Positions 32,846 to 41,588 are shown, counted from the stretch's first letter. The stretch is DNA of 64,000 nt from Hyphobacterium sp. SN044 (GCF_021864465.1 NZ_JAKKUV010000001.1:451895-515894); one strand, 5' to 3'. The notes: generated by a model not told the origin, from the sequence alone. Program-made: numbers and translations.

Positions 32846-34363
32846 TCACGGGGCGCCCGCGACAACGCCGAGCGCCTGGCGCACGGCCGGCAGGATGCGG
32901 CGGCTGACCGGAATGACCGCTCCGGTCGACAGGGTCAGGAGGCCGGTGCCGCTCGCCTCGCGCTCCAGCGCCGTGACGAACAGCGTGTTCACGACATGGC
33001 TGCGGTGCACGCGCAGGAAGGTCGCTGGCAGGGTTTCTTCCAGAGCGCCGAGACTGCCGCCATGCAACAGGGTGCGGCCGTCCTCGGTATGAATCTCGAC
33101 ATAGTCGCCCGCCCCGGACAGGTGGCTGATCCGCGCGGTCGAGACCTTTTCCATTCGCCCCGGTGCGGTGATCGCGATGTCGCTCGGGCTGGTGCGCTCC
33201 CGCGCGAGGTCGAGCGCGGTTTCGAGTTTTCGGGCGCGCGCCTCCTCGGCAAGCCGTTGGCGGCGTTCGCGTGAAAAGGACACGGCCTGGATCGCGAACA
33301 GGGCGCACAGGAAGGCGGCCACGAGCAGATAGAAATGCCGGTCGAGGAATTGCGACTCGGCGAAGCGGAAAACCAGGAGCAAGGCGGCGAGCGCCGCCAT
33401 CCACAGCGCGGCCGGCTTGTGACCTCGCCATAGCCCCCAACCGGAAAGCGCGACGCCCGCCGCCGCCGGGATCAATACGGCGAGCGCGGTCTTGAAATCG
33501 AACCCGCCCGCCAGAAGCACGGCCGCCAGCGTGATCGCGCCAACCGCGCCGACATAGATGAGGCGTGCCCGCGTAGCGAGCCGGGCCGCCTTCAGTGCGA
33601 CAAGCGCGCTGAGCGCCGTTCCGAACAGACTCGCGAAGACCACAAGGCCGACGAGCCGCCAGTCATGCCAGTGATAGGGGTAGGACCAGAGGCCCCGCAG
33701 CGTCTCGGTCGCCAGCTGGGCCGCGGCCAGGAGGCTCATCACGGCCAGCAGGGCGGAGGCCCACCGATCCTCGCCGCGAAGCGCCAGGATGCCGAAGGAC
33801 GCGAGACCGAGAACGAATATCCCGAGCGTCACAAGGGCCGGCCAGTATGCCCGAAGAAGGTATCGCGCCGGGTCACCGAAGGGGCCCACCGCCACCCATT
33901 GCAGCGGGTTTCTGAGATGGACGAGCCCGCGCTGCGTCGACATCTGCAGCACGACCGTGTTCTCGCCCGGCGTCACGATGTCCCGTGGCAGGAAGATCAC
34001 CGCGTCGATCCTGCCGGGGATTTCCGCAGCGCGCGACACGCCGGGCGTGCCGTTCGACCCGATGCGTTGGCCATTGACCCAGGCTGAAGCGGTCATCTTG
34101 CCCGAAAGGTAGAGGCCGAGCGGATCACCCGAGGCAATCAACTCGTCGGACAGGTCGATGGTGAGTTCCACCCACAGCGCGCGGCCCTGCGGGTCGACCT
34201 CGTCGAGCGGCACGGACTCGCAGCTTGGCCGGTCGAAGTCGGGCGGGACGGTCTGGTCGGCCTCCACCGGGCATAGGCGCACCGTCTGGCGGTAGTCTGC
34301 AGCCTGCGCGAAGGCCGGCGGCGCAAGCAGCGCGAAGACGAGGAAAAGGACGAGAAACCGCAT
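32846..34363 (-). CDS. Membrane-bound LytTR-domain transcription regulator
   Basis: This 505-residue protein joins a signal peptide (MRFLVLFLVFALLAPPAFAQ), a beta-rich periplasmic domain of about 150 residues, seven or eight membrane helices (about 180-365), a short linker helix (FSRERRQRLAEEARARK) and a C-terminal LytTR DNA-binding domain (about 400-500). The LytTR part has KVSTARISHLSGAGDYVEIHT, FLRVHRSHVVNTLFVTAL and TGAVIPVSRR, all typical. The layout resembles 7TM-DISM receptors fused to an output domain, so it may sense an extracellular signal and regulate DNA from the membrane in one polypeptide. It is divergent from an exported hydrolase gene, a possible target. Confidence 0.88.
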   Translation of the reverse strand: MRFLVLFLVFALLAPPAFAQAADYRQTVRLCPVEADQTVPPDFDRPSCESVPLDEVDPQGRALWVELTIDLSDELIASGDPLGLYLSGKMTASAWVNGQRIGSNGTPGVSRAAEIPGRIDAVIFLPRDIVTPGENTVVLQMSTQRGLVHLRNPLQWVAVGPFGDPARYLLRAYWPALVTLGIFVLGLASFGILALRGEDRWASALLAVMSLLAAAQLATETLRGLWSYPYHWHDWRLVGLVVFASLFGTALSALVALKAARLATRARLIYVGAVGAITLAAVLLAGGFDFKTALAVLIPAAAGVALSGWGLWRGHKPAALWMAALAALLLVFRFAESQFLDRHFYLLVAAFLCALFAIQAVSFSRERRQRLAEEARARKLETALDLARERTSPSDIAITAPGRMEKVSTARISHLSGAGDYVEIHTEDGRTLLHGGSLGALEETLPATFLRVHRSHVVNTLFVTALEREASGTGLLTLSTGAVIPVSRRILPAVRQALGVVAGAP

Positions 34364-34496
34364 ACCGGATTTCTAGCGCCACTCGCCAGATCTGTCCCGC
34401 CGCTGAACGACCCGAGCCTGCCGTTTACCGATTGCCGCGTGGTTCCATCCGGAGGCCGGGCAAGGTTCGGGGCTCAACACACACCGGAGCCATCCC

Positions 34497-35933
34497 ATGT
34501 CTCGACCGATCCTCATGCTGATCGCCATCCTGCTTTTCCTGCCCTCCGCCTTCGCACAGGAAACCGAAATCAGTTTCACGACCGGCAGCGGCGAAACCGT
34601 CACCGCCTATGAAGGCCGGTTCGAAGTGCCGGAAAACCGCACCGATCCGGACAGCCGCATGTTGTCGCTGGCCTATGTCCGGTTTCCGGCGACCGGAGAC
34701 AATCCGGGATCGCCGATCGTCTACCTGTCCGGCGGGCCGGGCGGATCAGGGATCGGAACGGCGCGCGGCCGCCGCTTCCCGCTTTTCATGGCCATGCGCG
34801 AATTCGGCGACGTGATCGCCTTTGACCAGCGCGGCACGGGCGCATCGAACGACATCGAACGCTGCGTCTCCTCGCAGTCGGTCCCCGACGCCGAGGCGAT
34901 CGAGGATGCCGAATACGCGGCATTGTACCGCGACGCGGCGGAGGAATGCCGCATCTTCTGGGAAGGGCAGGGCGTCGACCTGCGCGGCTACACGACCGTG
35001 GAAAGCGCTCGGGACCTCTCCGATCTGCGCCGCCATCTGGGGGCTGATCAGGTGACGCTCTGGGGCATTTCCTACGGCACGCACCTCGCCCTGGCGACGA
35101 TCCGGGAATTGCCGGGCGAAATCGACCGGGCGATCCTCGCCAGCGTCGAGGGGCTCGACCAGACGGTGAAACTGCCGTCCCGGACCGATGCCTATTTCGC
35201 GCGCCTGCAGGCCGCCGTGAACACCCAGCCGGAGGCCGCGGCAGCCTATCCGGACATCGCCGGCCTGATGCGCCGGGTTCAGGCGCGGCTCGAAGCGGAA
35301 CCGGTCCTGCTCGATGTGCCGCTCGAAGACGGTACGACCGCCCCCTTCCTTCTGCAGCGGCGCCTGATGCAGCAGGCCGCCTCGATGCTGATCGCCGATC
35401 CGGAAAGCGCCGCCTTCCTGCTCGCGATTTATGCCACGGTGGACCAGGGCGAGTACGGGCCGACGCTGGCTCTGCTTCAGCGCATCCACACACCGAACGA
35501 GACGATTGGCCTGTCGGCCATGTCGACGGCGATGGATCTGTCGTCCGGCATCTCGGATGAACGCCTGGCCCGGTTCGAGGCGGAAGCGGAAACCGGCCTG
35601 GTCGGCCTCTACCTCAACGCGCCCATGCCGCAGATCCGCGGCGTCTGGGACGGGTTCGATCTGGGTGACGAATTCCGCCAGCCGCCCGTTTCGGACGTTC
35701 CGGTCCTGGTCCTGACCGGCACGCTCGATGGCCGGACCTATCCCGATGTCCAGGCCGAGGCCGTCTCCGGCCTGACGAATGTCACGCACGTCACTGTCGT
35801 CAATGCCGGGCACAATCTGTTCATGACGACGCCCGAAGTGGGCGAGGCGATGGCCCGCTTCATGCGCGGCGAACCGGCGGCAGCCGACACGATCACGGTC
35901 GACCTGCCGGACTTCACGTCTCTGCCTTTCTGA
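34497..35933 (+). CDS. Exported alpha/beta hydrolase, tripeptidyl/prolyl aminopeptidase-like
   Basis: This 478-residue protein has a signal peptide (LMLIAILLFLPSAFA) and an alpha/beta-hydrolase fold of the S33 peptidase type. YLSGGPGGSGIGTARG is the oxyanion and cap motif of proline iminopeptidases, WGISYGTHLAL carries nucleophile Ser192, and the C-terminal TAP-like part has LVLTGTLDGRTYPD (catalytic Asp) and VVNAGHNLFMT (catalytic His). It probably trims peptides or cleaves ester or amide bonds in the periplasm. It stands divergent from the LytTR membrane regulator, which may control it, and is followed by a TetR gene with its own promoter. Confidence 0.9.
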   Translation: MSRPILMLIAILLFLPSAFAQETEISFTTGSGETVTAYEGRFEVPENRTDPDSRMLSLAYVRFPATGDNPGSPIVYLSGGPGGSGIGTARGRRFPLFMAMREFGDVIAFDQRGTGASNDIERCVSSQSVPDAEAIEDAEYAALYRDAAEECRIFWEGQGVDLRGYTTVESARDLSDLRRHLGADQVTLWGISYGTHLALATIRELPGEIDRAILASVEGLDQTVKLPSRTDAYFARLQAAVNTQPEAAAAYPDIAGLMRRVQARLEAEPVLLDVPLEDGTTAPFLLQRRLMQQAASMLIADPESAAFLLAIYATVDQGEYGPTLALLQRIHTPNETIGLSAMSTAMDLSSGISDERLARFEAEAETGLVGLYLNAPMPQIRGVWDGFDLGDEFRQPPVSDVPVLVLTGTLDGRTYPDVQAEAVSGLTNVTHVTVVNAGHNLFMTTPEVGEAMARFMRGEPAAADTITVDLPDFTSLPF

Positions 35934-35950
35934 CCTTCATGCGGCCTTCC

Positions 35951-35980
35951 TTGACAAACATACCAACCGGTCGGTATGTA
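35951..35980 (+). promoter_or_regulatory. Promoter with embedded TetR-type operator for the AHSA1/VOC cluster
   Basis: TTGACA (35951-35956) and TATGTA (35975-35980) are 18 bases apart and form a near-consensus sigma-70 promoter. Between and across them lies a 22-base palindrome (35958-35979) with half-sites ACATACC and GGTATGT around ACCGGT; only one base pair breaks the symmetry. This is a classic self-repression arrangement for the TetR gene that follows. Confidence 0.8.
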
Positions 35981-36000
35981 TGCGTCCAAGGGAGGCCGCC

Positions 36001-36633
36001 TTGGCTCAGTCGTCATCCACCGTTCGAAAGCCGTCCGCGCGAGACAAGCTGCTCGACGCCGCGATCCTGCTGATCCGGCAGAACGGTTTCGCCGCGACGA
36101 GCGTGGACGATCTGTGCAAGACGGCGGGTGTCACCAAGGGCGCCTTCTTCCACCACTTTGAGAGCAAGGATGCGCTGGGTGCTGCGGCCGCGAGGCACTG
36201 GGGCGAGACGACGTCAGGCCTGTTCGCCTCCGCGCCCTATCATGATCCGGAAGACCCGCTGGACCGGGTGCTCGCCTATATCGACTTCCGCCGCGAGCTG
36301 ATCGCCGGCGAGATTCCCGAATACACCTGTTATGCCGGCACGCTGGTGCAGGAGGCCTATGGCGCGTCGGTCGATATCCGCGATGCCTGCGCATCCGCGA
36401 TTTTCGAACACGCGAAGACGCTGGAAGCCGACATTGCGGCGGCGGCGGAGCGTTACGGTGTCGAGGTCGACGCGCCCAGCCTCGCCCGCCACACCCAGGC
36501 CGTGCTGCAGGGCGGCTTTATCCTGTCCAAGGCCGCCGGCAACGACAGCCCCGTCCGCGAAAGCATCGACCACCTGAAGCGCTACGTCGAATTTCTGTTC
36601 GGACGACGGGCTTCGCCATCGAAGGAGACCTGA
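36001..36633 (+). CDS. TetR/AcrR-family regulator of the AHSA1/VOC cluster, TTG start
   Basis: This 210-residue protein has a TetR DNA-binding domain, ARDKLLDAAILLIRQNGFAATSVDDLCKTAGVTKGAFFHHFESKDAL, followed by a helical ligand domain. The start is placed at TTG 36001, because AAGGGAGG (35988-35995) lies five bases before it and the in-frame ATG at 35980 falls inside the -10 element. It begins a co-directional run with an AHSA1-family protein two bases downstream and three further small proteins. It most likely represses its own operon through the palindrome over the promoter and is released by a small electrophile or lipophilic compound; the ligand is unknown. Confidence 0.92.
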   Translation: MAQSSSTVRKPSARDKLLDAAILLIRQNGFAATSVDDLCKTAGVTKGAFFHHFESKDALGAAAARHWGETTSGLFASAPYHDPEDPLDRVLAYIDFRRELIAGEIPEYTCYAGTLVQEAYGASVDIRDACASAIFEHAKTLEADIAAAAERYGVEVDAPSLARHTQAVLQGGFILSKAAGNDSPVRESIDHLKRYVEFLFGRRASPSKET

Positions 36634-36634
36634 C

Positions 36635-37078
36635 ATGCCAGGCACCGCCCGTTTCCACCGCGTCCTCGCGGCCAAACCTGAGAAAGTCTATCGCGCCTTT
36701 ACCGAAGCCGACGCAATGGCGAGCTGGATTCCGCCGCACGGCTTCGTGTGCACCGTTCACGAACTGGATGCGCGGCCCGGCGGCACGCACCGCGCTTCCT
36801 TCCGGAATTTCACCACCGGTCAAAGCCACTCCTTCGGCGGTGAATACCTCGAAGCCGTTCCTGGTGAACGCCTCGTCTACACCGATCGCTTCGATGATCC
36901 ACGGCTTCCGGGCGAGATGACCGTTACCGTCGTGATGAGGCCGGTGGCGGTTGGGACCGAGCTGACGATCGAACAGAGCGGTTTGCCGGACGTGATCCCG
37001 GTCGAGGCCTGCGTCCTCGGCTGGCAGCAATCGCTGCAGAAACTCGCCAGCCTCGTCGAACCGGACATCAATCAATAA
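36635..37078 (+). CDS. SRPBCC/AHSA1-family protein
   Basis: This 147-residue protein has the START-like SRPBCC helix-grip fold of the activator-of-Hsp90-homologue group. [33 protein letters not shown] is the usual N-terminal signature, [32 protein letters not shown] the central sheet, and [14 protein letters not shown] the C-terminal helix. The fold forms a cavity for hydrophobic ligands; bacterial members have varied or unknown roles. Its ATG follows the TetR stop by one base, so it is translated from the same mRNA. Confidence 0.9.
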   Translation: MPGTARFHRVLAAKPEKVYRAFTEADAMASWIPPHGFVCTVHELDARPGGTHRASFRNFTTGQSHSFGGEYLEAVPGERLVYTDRFDDPRLPGEMTVTVVMRPVAVGTELTIEQSGLPDVIPVEACVLGWQQSLQKLASLVEPDINQ

Positions 37079-37112
37079 CCGCCCCGTCGATCAGCACCGA
37101 GGAAGATCGAAA

Positions 37113-37592
37113 ATGACCGAAGTGATCAATTGCCTGTGGTTCGACCACGGCGAGGCCCGCAAGGCCGCCGAATTCTACGCCGCGACGTTTCCCGACAGCC
37201 ATGTCGATCGGGTCAACACCGCGCCCGCCAGCTTCCCCGGCGGCGAAGCCGGGGCGGAACTGACGGTCGAGCTCACCGTGCTCGGCCGCAAGTTTGTCGG
37301 CCTCAATGGAGGTCCGGTCTTCACGCCGAACGAGGCTGTCAGCTTCATGGTGCTCACCGAGGACCAGGAAGAGACCGACCGCTATTGGGACGCCATTGTT
37401 TCAAATGGCGGTCAGGAAAGCGCGTGCGGATGGTGCAAGGACCGCTGGGGCCATTCCTGGCAGATCACGCCGCGCCAGCTGCTCGATCTCACGACCCACG
37501 CCGACACGGCAAAGGCAAGGCGCGCCTTCGAGGCGATGATGACAATGCGCAAGATCGACATCGCGGCGGTGCTCGCCGCGGCGGGCGACTGA
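37113..37592 (+). CDS. VOC-family protein, PhnB/3-demethylubiquinone methyltransferase-like
   Basis: This 159-residue protein belongs to the PhnB-like branch of the vicinal-oxygen-chelate (glyoxalase) superfamily: [24 protein letters not shown] at the start, [28 protein letters not shown] in the middle, and [19 protein letters not shown] near the end. It was misnamed 3-demethylubiquinone methyltransferase in some databases. No metal-binding triad of true glyoxalases can be identified with certainty. It lies in the TetR-controlled run, 34 bases after the AHSA1 gene. Confidence 0.88.
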   Translation: MTEVINCLWFDHGEARKAAEFYAATFPDSHVDRVNTAPASFPGGEAGAELTVELTVLGRKFVGLNGGPVFTPNEAVSFMVLTEDQEETDRYWDAIVSNGGQESACGWCKDRWGHSWQITPRQLLDLTTHADTAKARRAFEAMMTMRKIDIAAVLAAAGD

Positions 37593-37616
37593 CCACACCC
37601 ATCGGGAGGAAAGACC

Positions 37617-37988
37617 ATGACCTATTTCGACGGCTTCGTGATCGCTGTGCCGAGCGGCAAGAAGGATGAATTCGTCCGCCACGCCGAAGTGATCGACCCG
37701 CTCTTCATCGAGCTCGGCGCCCTTCGCGTGCACGAGTGCTGGGGCGACGACGTGCCCGACGGCAAGATGACCGATTTCCGCCGCGCGGTTCAAGCGAAGG
37801 AAGACGAGACCGTCGTCTTCGCCTTCGTGGAATGGCCGGACAAGGCCACGCGTGACGCCGGCTTCAAGAAGATGGAGTCGATGATGCACACCGACGACCG
37901 CTTCAATCCGGAAAAGAACCCGATGCCCTTCGACGGCAAACGGATGATTTTCGGCGGATTCCAGTCTGTCTATCAGATCGCGAAATAG
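37617..37988 (+). CDS. DUF1428 family protein
   Basis: This 123-residue protein is a DUF1428 member, a dimeric alpha/beta-barrel fold. The family signature is complete: MTYFDGFVIAVPSGKKDEFVRHA at the start, HECWGDDVPDGKMTDFRRAV and VVFAFVEWPDKATRDAGFKKM in the body, and MPFDGKRMIFGGFQ at the end. No enzyme activity is established for the family, although the fold recalls antibiotic-monooxygenase-like proteins. GGAGG lies before the ATG. It sits between two VOC genes in the TetR-controlled run. Confidence 0.92.
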   Translation: MTYFDGFVIAVPSGKKDEFVRHAEVIDPLFIELGALRVHECWGDDVPDGKMTDFRRAVQAKEDETVVFAFVEWPDKATRDAGFKKMESMMHTDDRFNPEKNPMPFDGKRMIFGGFQSVYQIAK

Positions 37989-37998
37989 GATAATCGAC

Positions 37999-38481
37999 AT
38001 GAACGAAGCACACAGGAAAGCCGCGGAAATGGGCGTCAGCACGCTGACCCCGCACCTCGTCTGCAAGGGCGCGGCGGACGCGATGGATTTCTACGCCAAG
38101 GCACTGGCCGCGAAGGAACTGGCGCGGATGAAAGGGCCGAATGGTGGGATCATGCATGGCTGCATGCAGATCAATGGCGGCACGATCATGCTGGTGGACG
38201 CCAATCCGGAATGGGGCATGCTCGGCCCGGACGGGCTCGGCGGCACACCGGTCACGATGCATCTGATCGTCGATGACGCCGACGCCTGGCAGAAACGGGC
38301 GATCGAGGCGGGTGCGACCGAAACCATGCCGGTGGCCGACATGTTCTGGGGCGACCGCTACGGTATGGTGAAGGATCCCTGGGGTCACAACTGGGCCTTC
38401 GCGACACCGCAAAAGGATCTGAACGAGGCCGAGATCCTCGAGGCGATGAAGACGGCGGCCAATGAGGGCTGCCAGACCTGA
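37999..38481 (+). CDS. VOC-family glyoxalase-like protein (PhnB type)
   Basis: This 160-residue protein is a second VOC member of the cluster. LTPHLVCKGAADAMDFYAKALAAKE, INGGTIMLVDANPEWG, VTMHLIVDDADAWQKRAIEAGA and DRYGMVKDPWGHNWAFAT are typical of the PhnB/YcgJ group. It differs from the upstream VOC gene in having the DPWGHNW end motif rather than WGHSWQI, so they are paralogous but not recent duplicates. It ends the TetR-controlled run, and the LysR gene is convergent six bases away. Confidence 0.88.
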   Translation: MNEAHRKAAEMGVSTLTPHLVCKGAADAMDFYAKALAAKELARMKGPNGGIMHGCMQINGGTIMLVDANPEWGMLGPDGLGGTPVTMHLIVDDADAWQKRAIEAGATETMPVADMFWGDRYGMVKDPWGHNWAFATPQKDLNEAEILEAMKTAANEGCQT

Positions 38482-38487
38482 CGGCGT

Positions 38488-39351
38488 TCACGCCACGCCG
38501 TGTTCGAGGTCCCGCACGATCGCTTCGCGCAGCCGCTGGGCGGCGGGGGGAATCTGCGGTGCCTCGATCAGCGCCATCTCCGTGTCGTGCAGATCGGGCA
38601 GACCGAGCGTCTCGTCGTTGAGGACAGACAGGTCGGCCGGGACCATGTCCTTCGGCAGTACGGTGAAGCCAAGTCCGGCCCTGACCGCCGCATGCGCCCC
38701 GGCGAGCGACGTGCAGCTGTACGCGACGCGCCAGGCGCGGCCCGCCGTATCGAGTGCGCTGGTGGCGCGGCTGCGATAGACGCAGGGCGAGGGCGACACG
38801 ACGAGGGGCAGCGGATCGGGCAGGGCGTCCGCATGTTCCCGGCCGACCCAGACCAGAGGTTCGCGCCAGATCCGAAGCCCGTCGACACCCGTTCCCGGCT
38901 CCCGCTTTACAAGGGCGAGATCGAGCCCGCCGGCATTGAATTGCTCGATCAGCTTCAGCGTCAGGTCGCAGGTCACTTCGAGCGTCACATGCGGGTATTC
39001 CCGCGCGAAACGCGCCAGCACACCAGGCAGGTGCGTTGTCGCGAAGTCTTCCGGCGCACCCAGCCGCACTGCGCCGGTCACTTCGCGCTTGTCGAACCGG
39101 GCCGCGAGTTCGTCGTGCAGCGACAGGATGCGCCGCGCCTGCTCCAGCAGCGCTTCGCCGTCATTGGTCAATGTGACGTGGCGCGGGCTCCGGTTGAGCA
39201 GCTTCACACCCAGCCGGTCTTCAAGCCGCTGGATTTGCAGCGACACCGCGGATTGCCCGCGATGAAGGCGTTCCGCGGCGGCGGAGAAGCCGCCGCATTC
39301 CACGACGGTGACGAAGGCGCGAAGCAGGTCGGGGCTGAGCGAGGCGGGCAT
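38488..39351 (-). CDS. LysR-family regulator divergent from isocitrate dehydrogenase
   Basis: This 287-residue protein has a LysR DNA-binding domain (LRAFVTVVECGGFSAAAERLHRGQSAVSLQIQRLEDRLG) and a two-lobed effector domain. The start at 39351 (MPASLSPDLL) is the normal LysR position; the in-frame stretch upstream overlaps the operator. It is divergent from the NADP-isocitrate dehydrogenase gene, with the palindrome TATTGCG-TGT-CGCAATA just before its start. By the usual LysR rule it is likely to repress itself and to act on the divergent gene or a more distant target. The effector is unknown. Confidence 0.92.
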   Translation of the reverse strand: MPASLSPDLLRAFVTVVECGGFSAAAERLHRGQSAVSLQIQRLEDRLGVKLLNRSPRHVTLTNDGEALLEQARRILSLHDELAARFDKREVTGAVRLGAPEDFATTHLPGVLARFAREYPHVTLEVTCDLTLKLIEQFNAGGLDLALVKREPGTGVDGLRIWREPLVWVGREHADALPDPLPLVVSPSPCVYRSRATSALDTAGRAWRVAYSCTSLAGAHAAVRAGLGFTVLPKDMVPADLSVLNDETLGLPDLHDTEMALIEAPQIPPAAQRLREAIVRDLEHGVA

Positions 39352-39359
39352 GATGGCAT

Positions 39360-39376
39360 TATTGCGTGTCGCAATA
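39360..39376. promoter_or_regulatory. LysR-type palindrome between the LysR gene and icd
   Basis: TATTGCG (39360-39366) TGT CGCAATA (39370-39376) is a perfect 7-3-7 inverted repeat and fits the T-N11-A LysR box (the outermost T and an inner A are spaced accordingly). It is nine bases upstream of the LysR start codon and 77 bases upstream of icd. Confidence 0.7.
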
Positions 39377-39452
39377 GCAATCTCAATAACAATCAATTTC
39401 CAAAATCAGATGCACGGCTCTAGGGCGGGGGCAACCAGCCAGGGAGCCCCTC

Positions 39453-40934
39453 ATGAACATTCGCGTGAATCCGGAGAGCCTCAACCAGTCCCGCCGCACC
39501 GGCGGCCCCGCCGCGGTTACGGTGGCTTTCGGCGACGGCATCGGTCCGGAGATCATGAAGGCGAGCCTCGCGGTGCTCATAGCGGGTGGCGCACAGATCG
39601 AGATCGAGCCGATCGATATCGGCGAACGCGTCTACAAGTCCGGTCACTCGGCGGGCATCACGCCGGACGCGTGGGACAGCCTTCGCCGCACAAAGGTGTT
39701 CTACAAGGCGCCGATCACTACGCCCCAGGGCGGCGGCTTCAAGAGCCTCAATGTCACCATCCGCAAGTCGCTCGGCCTGTTCGCGAACGTGCGTCCCTGC
39801 GTCGCCTACGCGCCCTTCGTGAAGACCGACCATCCGGGCATGGACGTGGTCATCGTCCGCGAGAACGAGGAAGATCTCTATGCCGGGATCGAGCACCGTC
39901 AGACCGACGAGGTCTATCAGTGCCTGAAACTCGTCTCGCGCCCGGGCTGCGAGAAGATCGTGCGCTATGCCTTCGACTATGCGCGCGCCTATGGCCGCCA
40001 GAAGGTCACCTGCTTCGTGAAGGACAATATCATGAAGCTGACAGACGGCCTGTTCCGGAAGGTTTTCGACGAGGTTGCAGCCGAATATCCGGATATCGAG
40101 GCCGACCACGCCATTATCGATATCGGGGCCGCGCGCCTGGCCGCAAAGCCGGAGCGCTTCGACGTAATCGTCACGCCGAACCTCTATGGCGACATCGTCA
40201 GCGATATCGCCGCCGAAGTGGCCGGCTCGGTCGGTCTCGGCGCTTCGGCGAATATCGGCGCGCAATGCGCCATGTTCGAGGCGATCCACGGCTCCGCGCC
40301 GGACATTGCGGGTCAGGACGTCGCCAATCCGTCGGGCCTTCTCATGGCGGGTGTGATGATGCTGGTGCATCTCGGGCAGACCGAGGCGGCCGAGCGCATT
40401 CACAATGCCTGGCTCTGCGCGCTCGAGGACGGGGTCGGCACGCCGGACATCGCCGCTGAGGATGCCGCGGTCGGCACGCAGCAATTCGCCCGCGAGGTGA
40501 TTGCCCGTCTCGGCCAGCGTCCGAAGACGCTCGCCCCGGTCAGCTATGAGCCGGACGCCCGCCCGATCGAAGTCTGGACGCCGCAGCCGAAGCCGAAGGC
40601 GCTCAAGCGTCTCGTTGGCATCGATGTCTTCGTGCATTCGAACGAGGAACCGGACGCGCTCGCCGGCCGTCTGCAAGCCTGTCTCAACCCGCTGACCGAG
40701 TTGAAGATGATCACCAATCGCGGCGTGAAGGTGTGGCCGGACCCGATGCCGGAAACCTTCTGCACCGATCACTGGCGCTGCCGCATCGAGGCGAAGCCGG
40801 AAAAGGCGCTCAACAAGGCGATGCTCGTCGAAATCCTGCGCAACATGGTGCTCGACGGGGTCGACTTCGTGAAGACCGAACACCTCTATGAGTTCGACGG
40901 CGAGCGCGGCTACTCGCTCGGCCAGGGGCAGTAG
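39453..40934 (+). CDS. icd: NADP-dependent isocitrate dehydrogenase, Thermus-like long form
   Basis: This 493-residue enzyme oxidatively decarboxylates isocitrate to 2-oxoglutarate. VTVAFGDGIGPEIMKASLAVL is the N-terminal isopropylmalate/isocitrate dehydrogenase signature; VTIRKSLGLFANVRPC is the substrate segment; NLYGDIVSDIAAEVAGSVGLGASANIG and FEAIHGSAPDIAGQDVANP form the metal and cofactor region. A C-terminal domain of about 140 residues (KRLVGIDVFVHSNEEPDALAGRL...) is characteristic of the Thermus thermophilus-type NADP enzyme rather than E. coli Icd (416 residues). AGGGAG lies before the ATG. Many alphaproteobacteria carry a different main Icd, so this could be an additional enzyme. 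Confidence 0.88.
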   Translation: MNIRVNPESLNQSRRTGGPAAVTVAFGDGIGPEIMKASLAVLIAGGAQIEIEPIDIGERVYKSGHSAGITPDAWDSLRRTKVFYKAPITTPQGGGFKSLNVTIRKSLGLFANVRPCVAYAPFVKTDHPGMDVVIVRENEEDLYAGIEHRQTDEVYQCLKLVSRPGCEKIVRYAFDYARAYGRQKVTCFVKDNIMKLTDGLFRKVFDEVAAEYPDIEADHAIIDIGAARLAAKPERFDVIVTPNLYGDIVSDIAAEVAGSVGLGASANIGAQCAMFEAIHGSAPDIAGQDVANPSGLLMAGVMMLVHLGQTEAAERIHNAWLCALEDGVGTPDIAAEDAAVGTQQFAREVIARLGQRPKTLAPVSYEPDARPIEVWTPQPKPKALKRLVGIDVFVHSNEEPDALAGRLQACLNPLTELKMITNRGVKVWPDPMPETFCTDHWRCRIEAKPEKALNKAMLVEILRNMVLDGVDFVKTEHLYEFDGERGYSLGQGQ

Positions 40935-41588
40935 TCAGTCGGCTTGCGGGGCCGTCCACGCCGGTCCGGTCAGCTCGGTCTCGATCGTGATGTGGACGGT
41001 GTCGCTCAAGCCCGGCATGGCTTCGGACGGCGTGCCGAAGCCCATGCCGAAGGCGGTGCGGCTGATCTCGGCCGTGGCGGAAAAGCCGATCCGCGCATTC
41101 GGGTCGTAGATGTGACCGACCCAGCCGCCATTGTAGCGCGCGGCCAGCGTCACCGGCTGCGTCACGCCATGAAGCGTCAGCTCGCCATGGATGTTGGCCG
41201 TGGTTTCGCCGGTCATTTCGATGCCGGTCGAGACAAAGCGGATGTCCGGATAGGTCTCGGCATCAAACCATTCCGGTCCGAGCAGCATGTCGCGGAAGCC
41301 TTCCGGCGGTGAGGGCAGCTGAAGTGAGCGCACCGGGATCGTGACCTCCAGTGTCGCCGCGGCCGGATCGGACGGGTCGAGGTCCGTTAGAATGCTGACC
41401 TCACCAAAGCTGGCCGTGTAGTTCGAAAAGCCGAGATGATCGACGCGGAAGAAGACCGTCGTGTGGGAGGCGTCCTCCCGGTAAGGCCCCGCCGGCAGTT
41501 CCGAAGGCGAGCCCGCGACACGTATCTCCTGCGCTACGGCGGCGCCTGCGGCAAGAACGCTGAGAATGACGGCGGCGGCGAGACGCAT
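40935..41588 (-). CDS. YceI-family exported lipid-binding protein
   Basis: This 217-residue protein has a signal peptide (MRLAAAVILSVLAAGAAVAQ) and a YceI lipocalin-like barrel: YREDASHTTVFFRVDHLGFSNYTASFG, then LEVTIPVRSLQLP, FDAETYPDIRFVSTGIEM, GELTLHGVTQPVTL and IGFSATAEISRTAFGM. YceI-like proteins bind isoprenoid chains such as polyprenyl or ubiquinone precursors in the periplasm. The start at 41588 gives a clean signal peptide; AAGGAG precedes it. It abuts icd convergently and is divergent from a lipoprotein gene across a region that contains an inverted repeat. Confidence 0.93.
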   Translation of the reverse strand: MRLAAAVILSVLAAGAAVAQEIRVAGSPSELPAGPYREDASHTTVFFRVDHLGFSNYTASFGEVSILTDLDPSDPAAATLEVTIPVRSLQLPSPPEGFRDMLLGPEWFDAETYPDIRFVSTGIEMTGETTANIHGELTLHGVTQPVTLAARYNGGWVGHIYDPNARIGFSATAEISRTAFGMGFGTPSEAMPGLSDTVHITIETELTGPAWTAPQAD

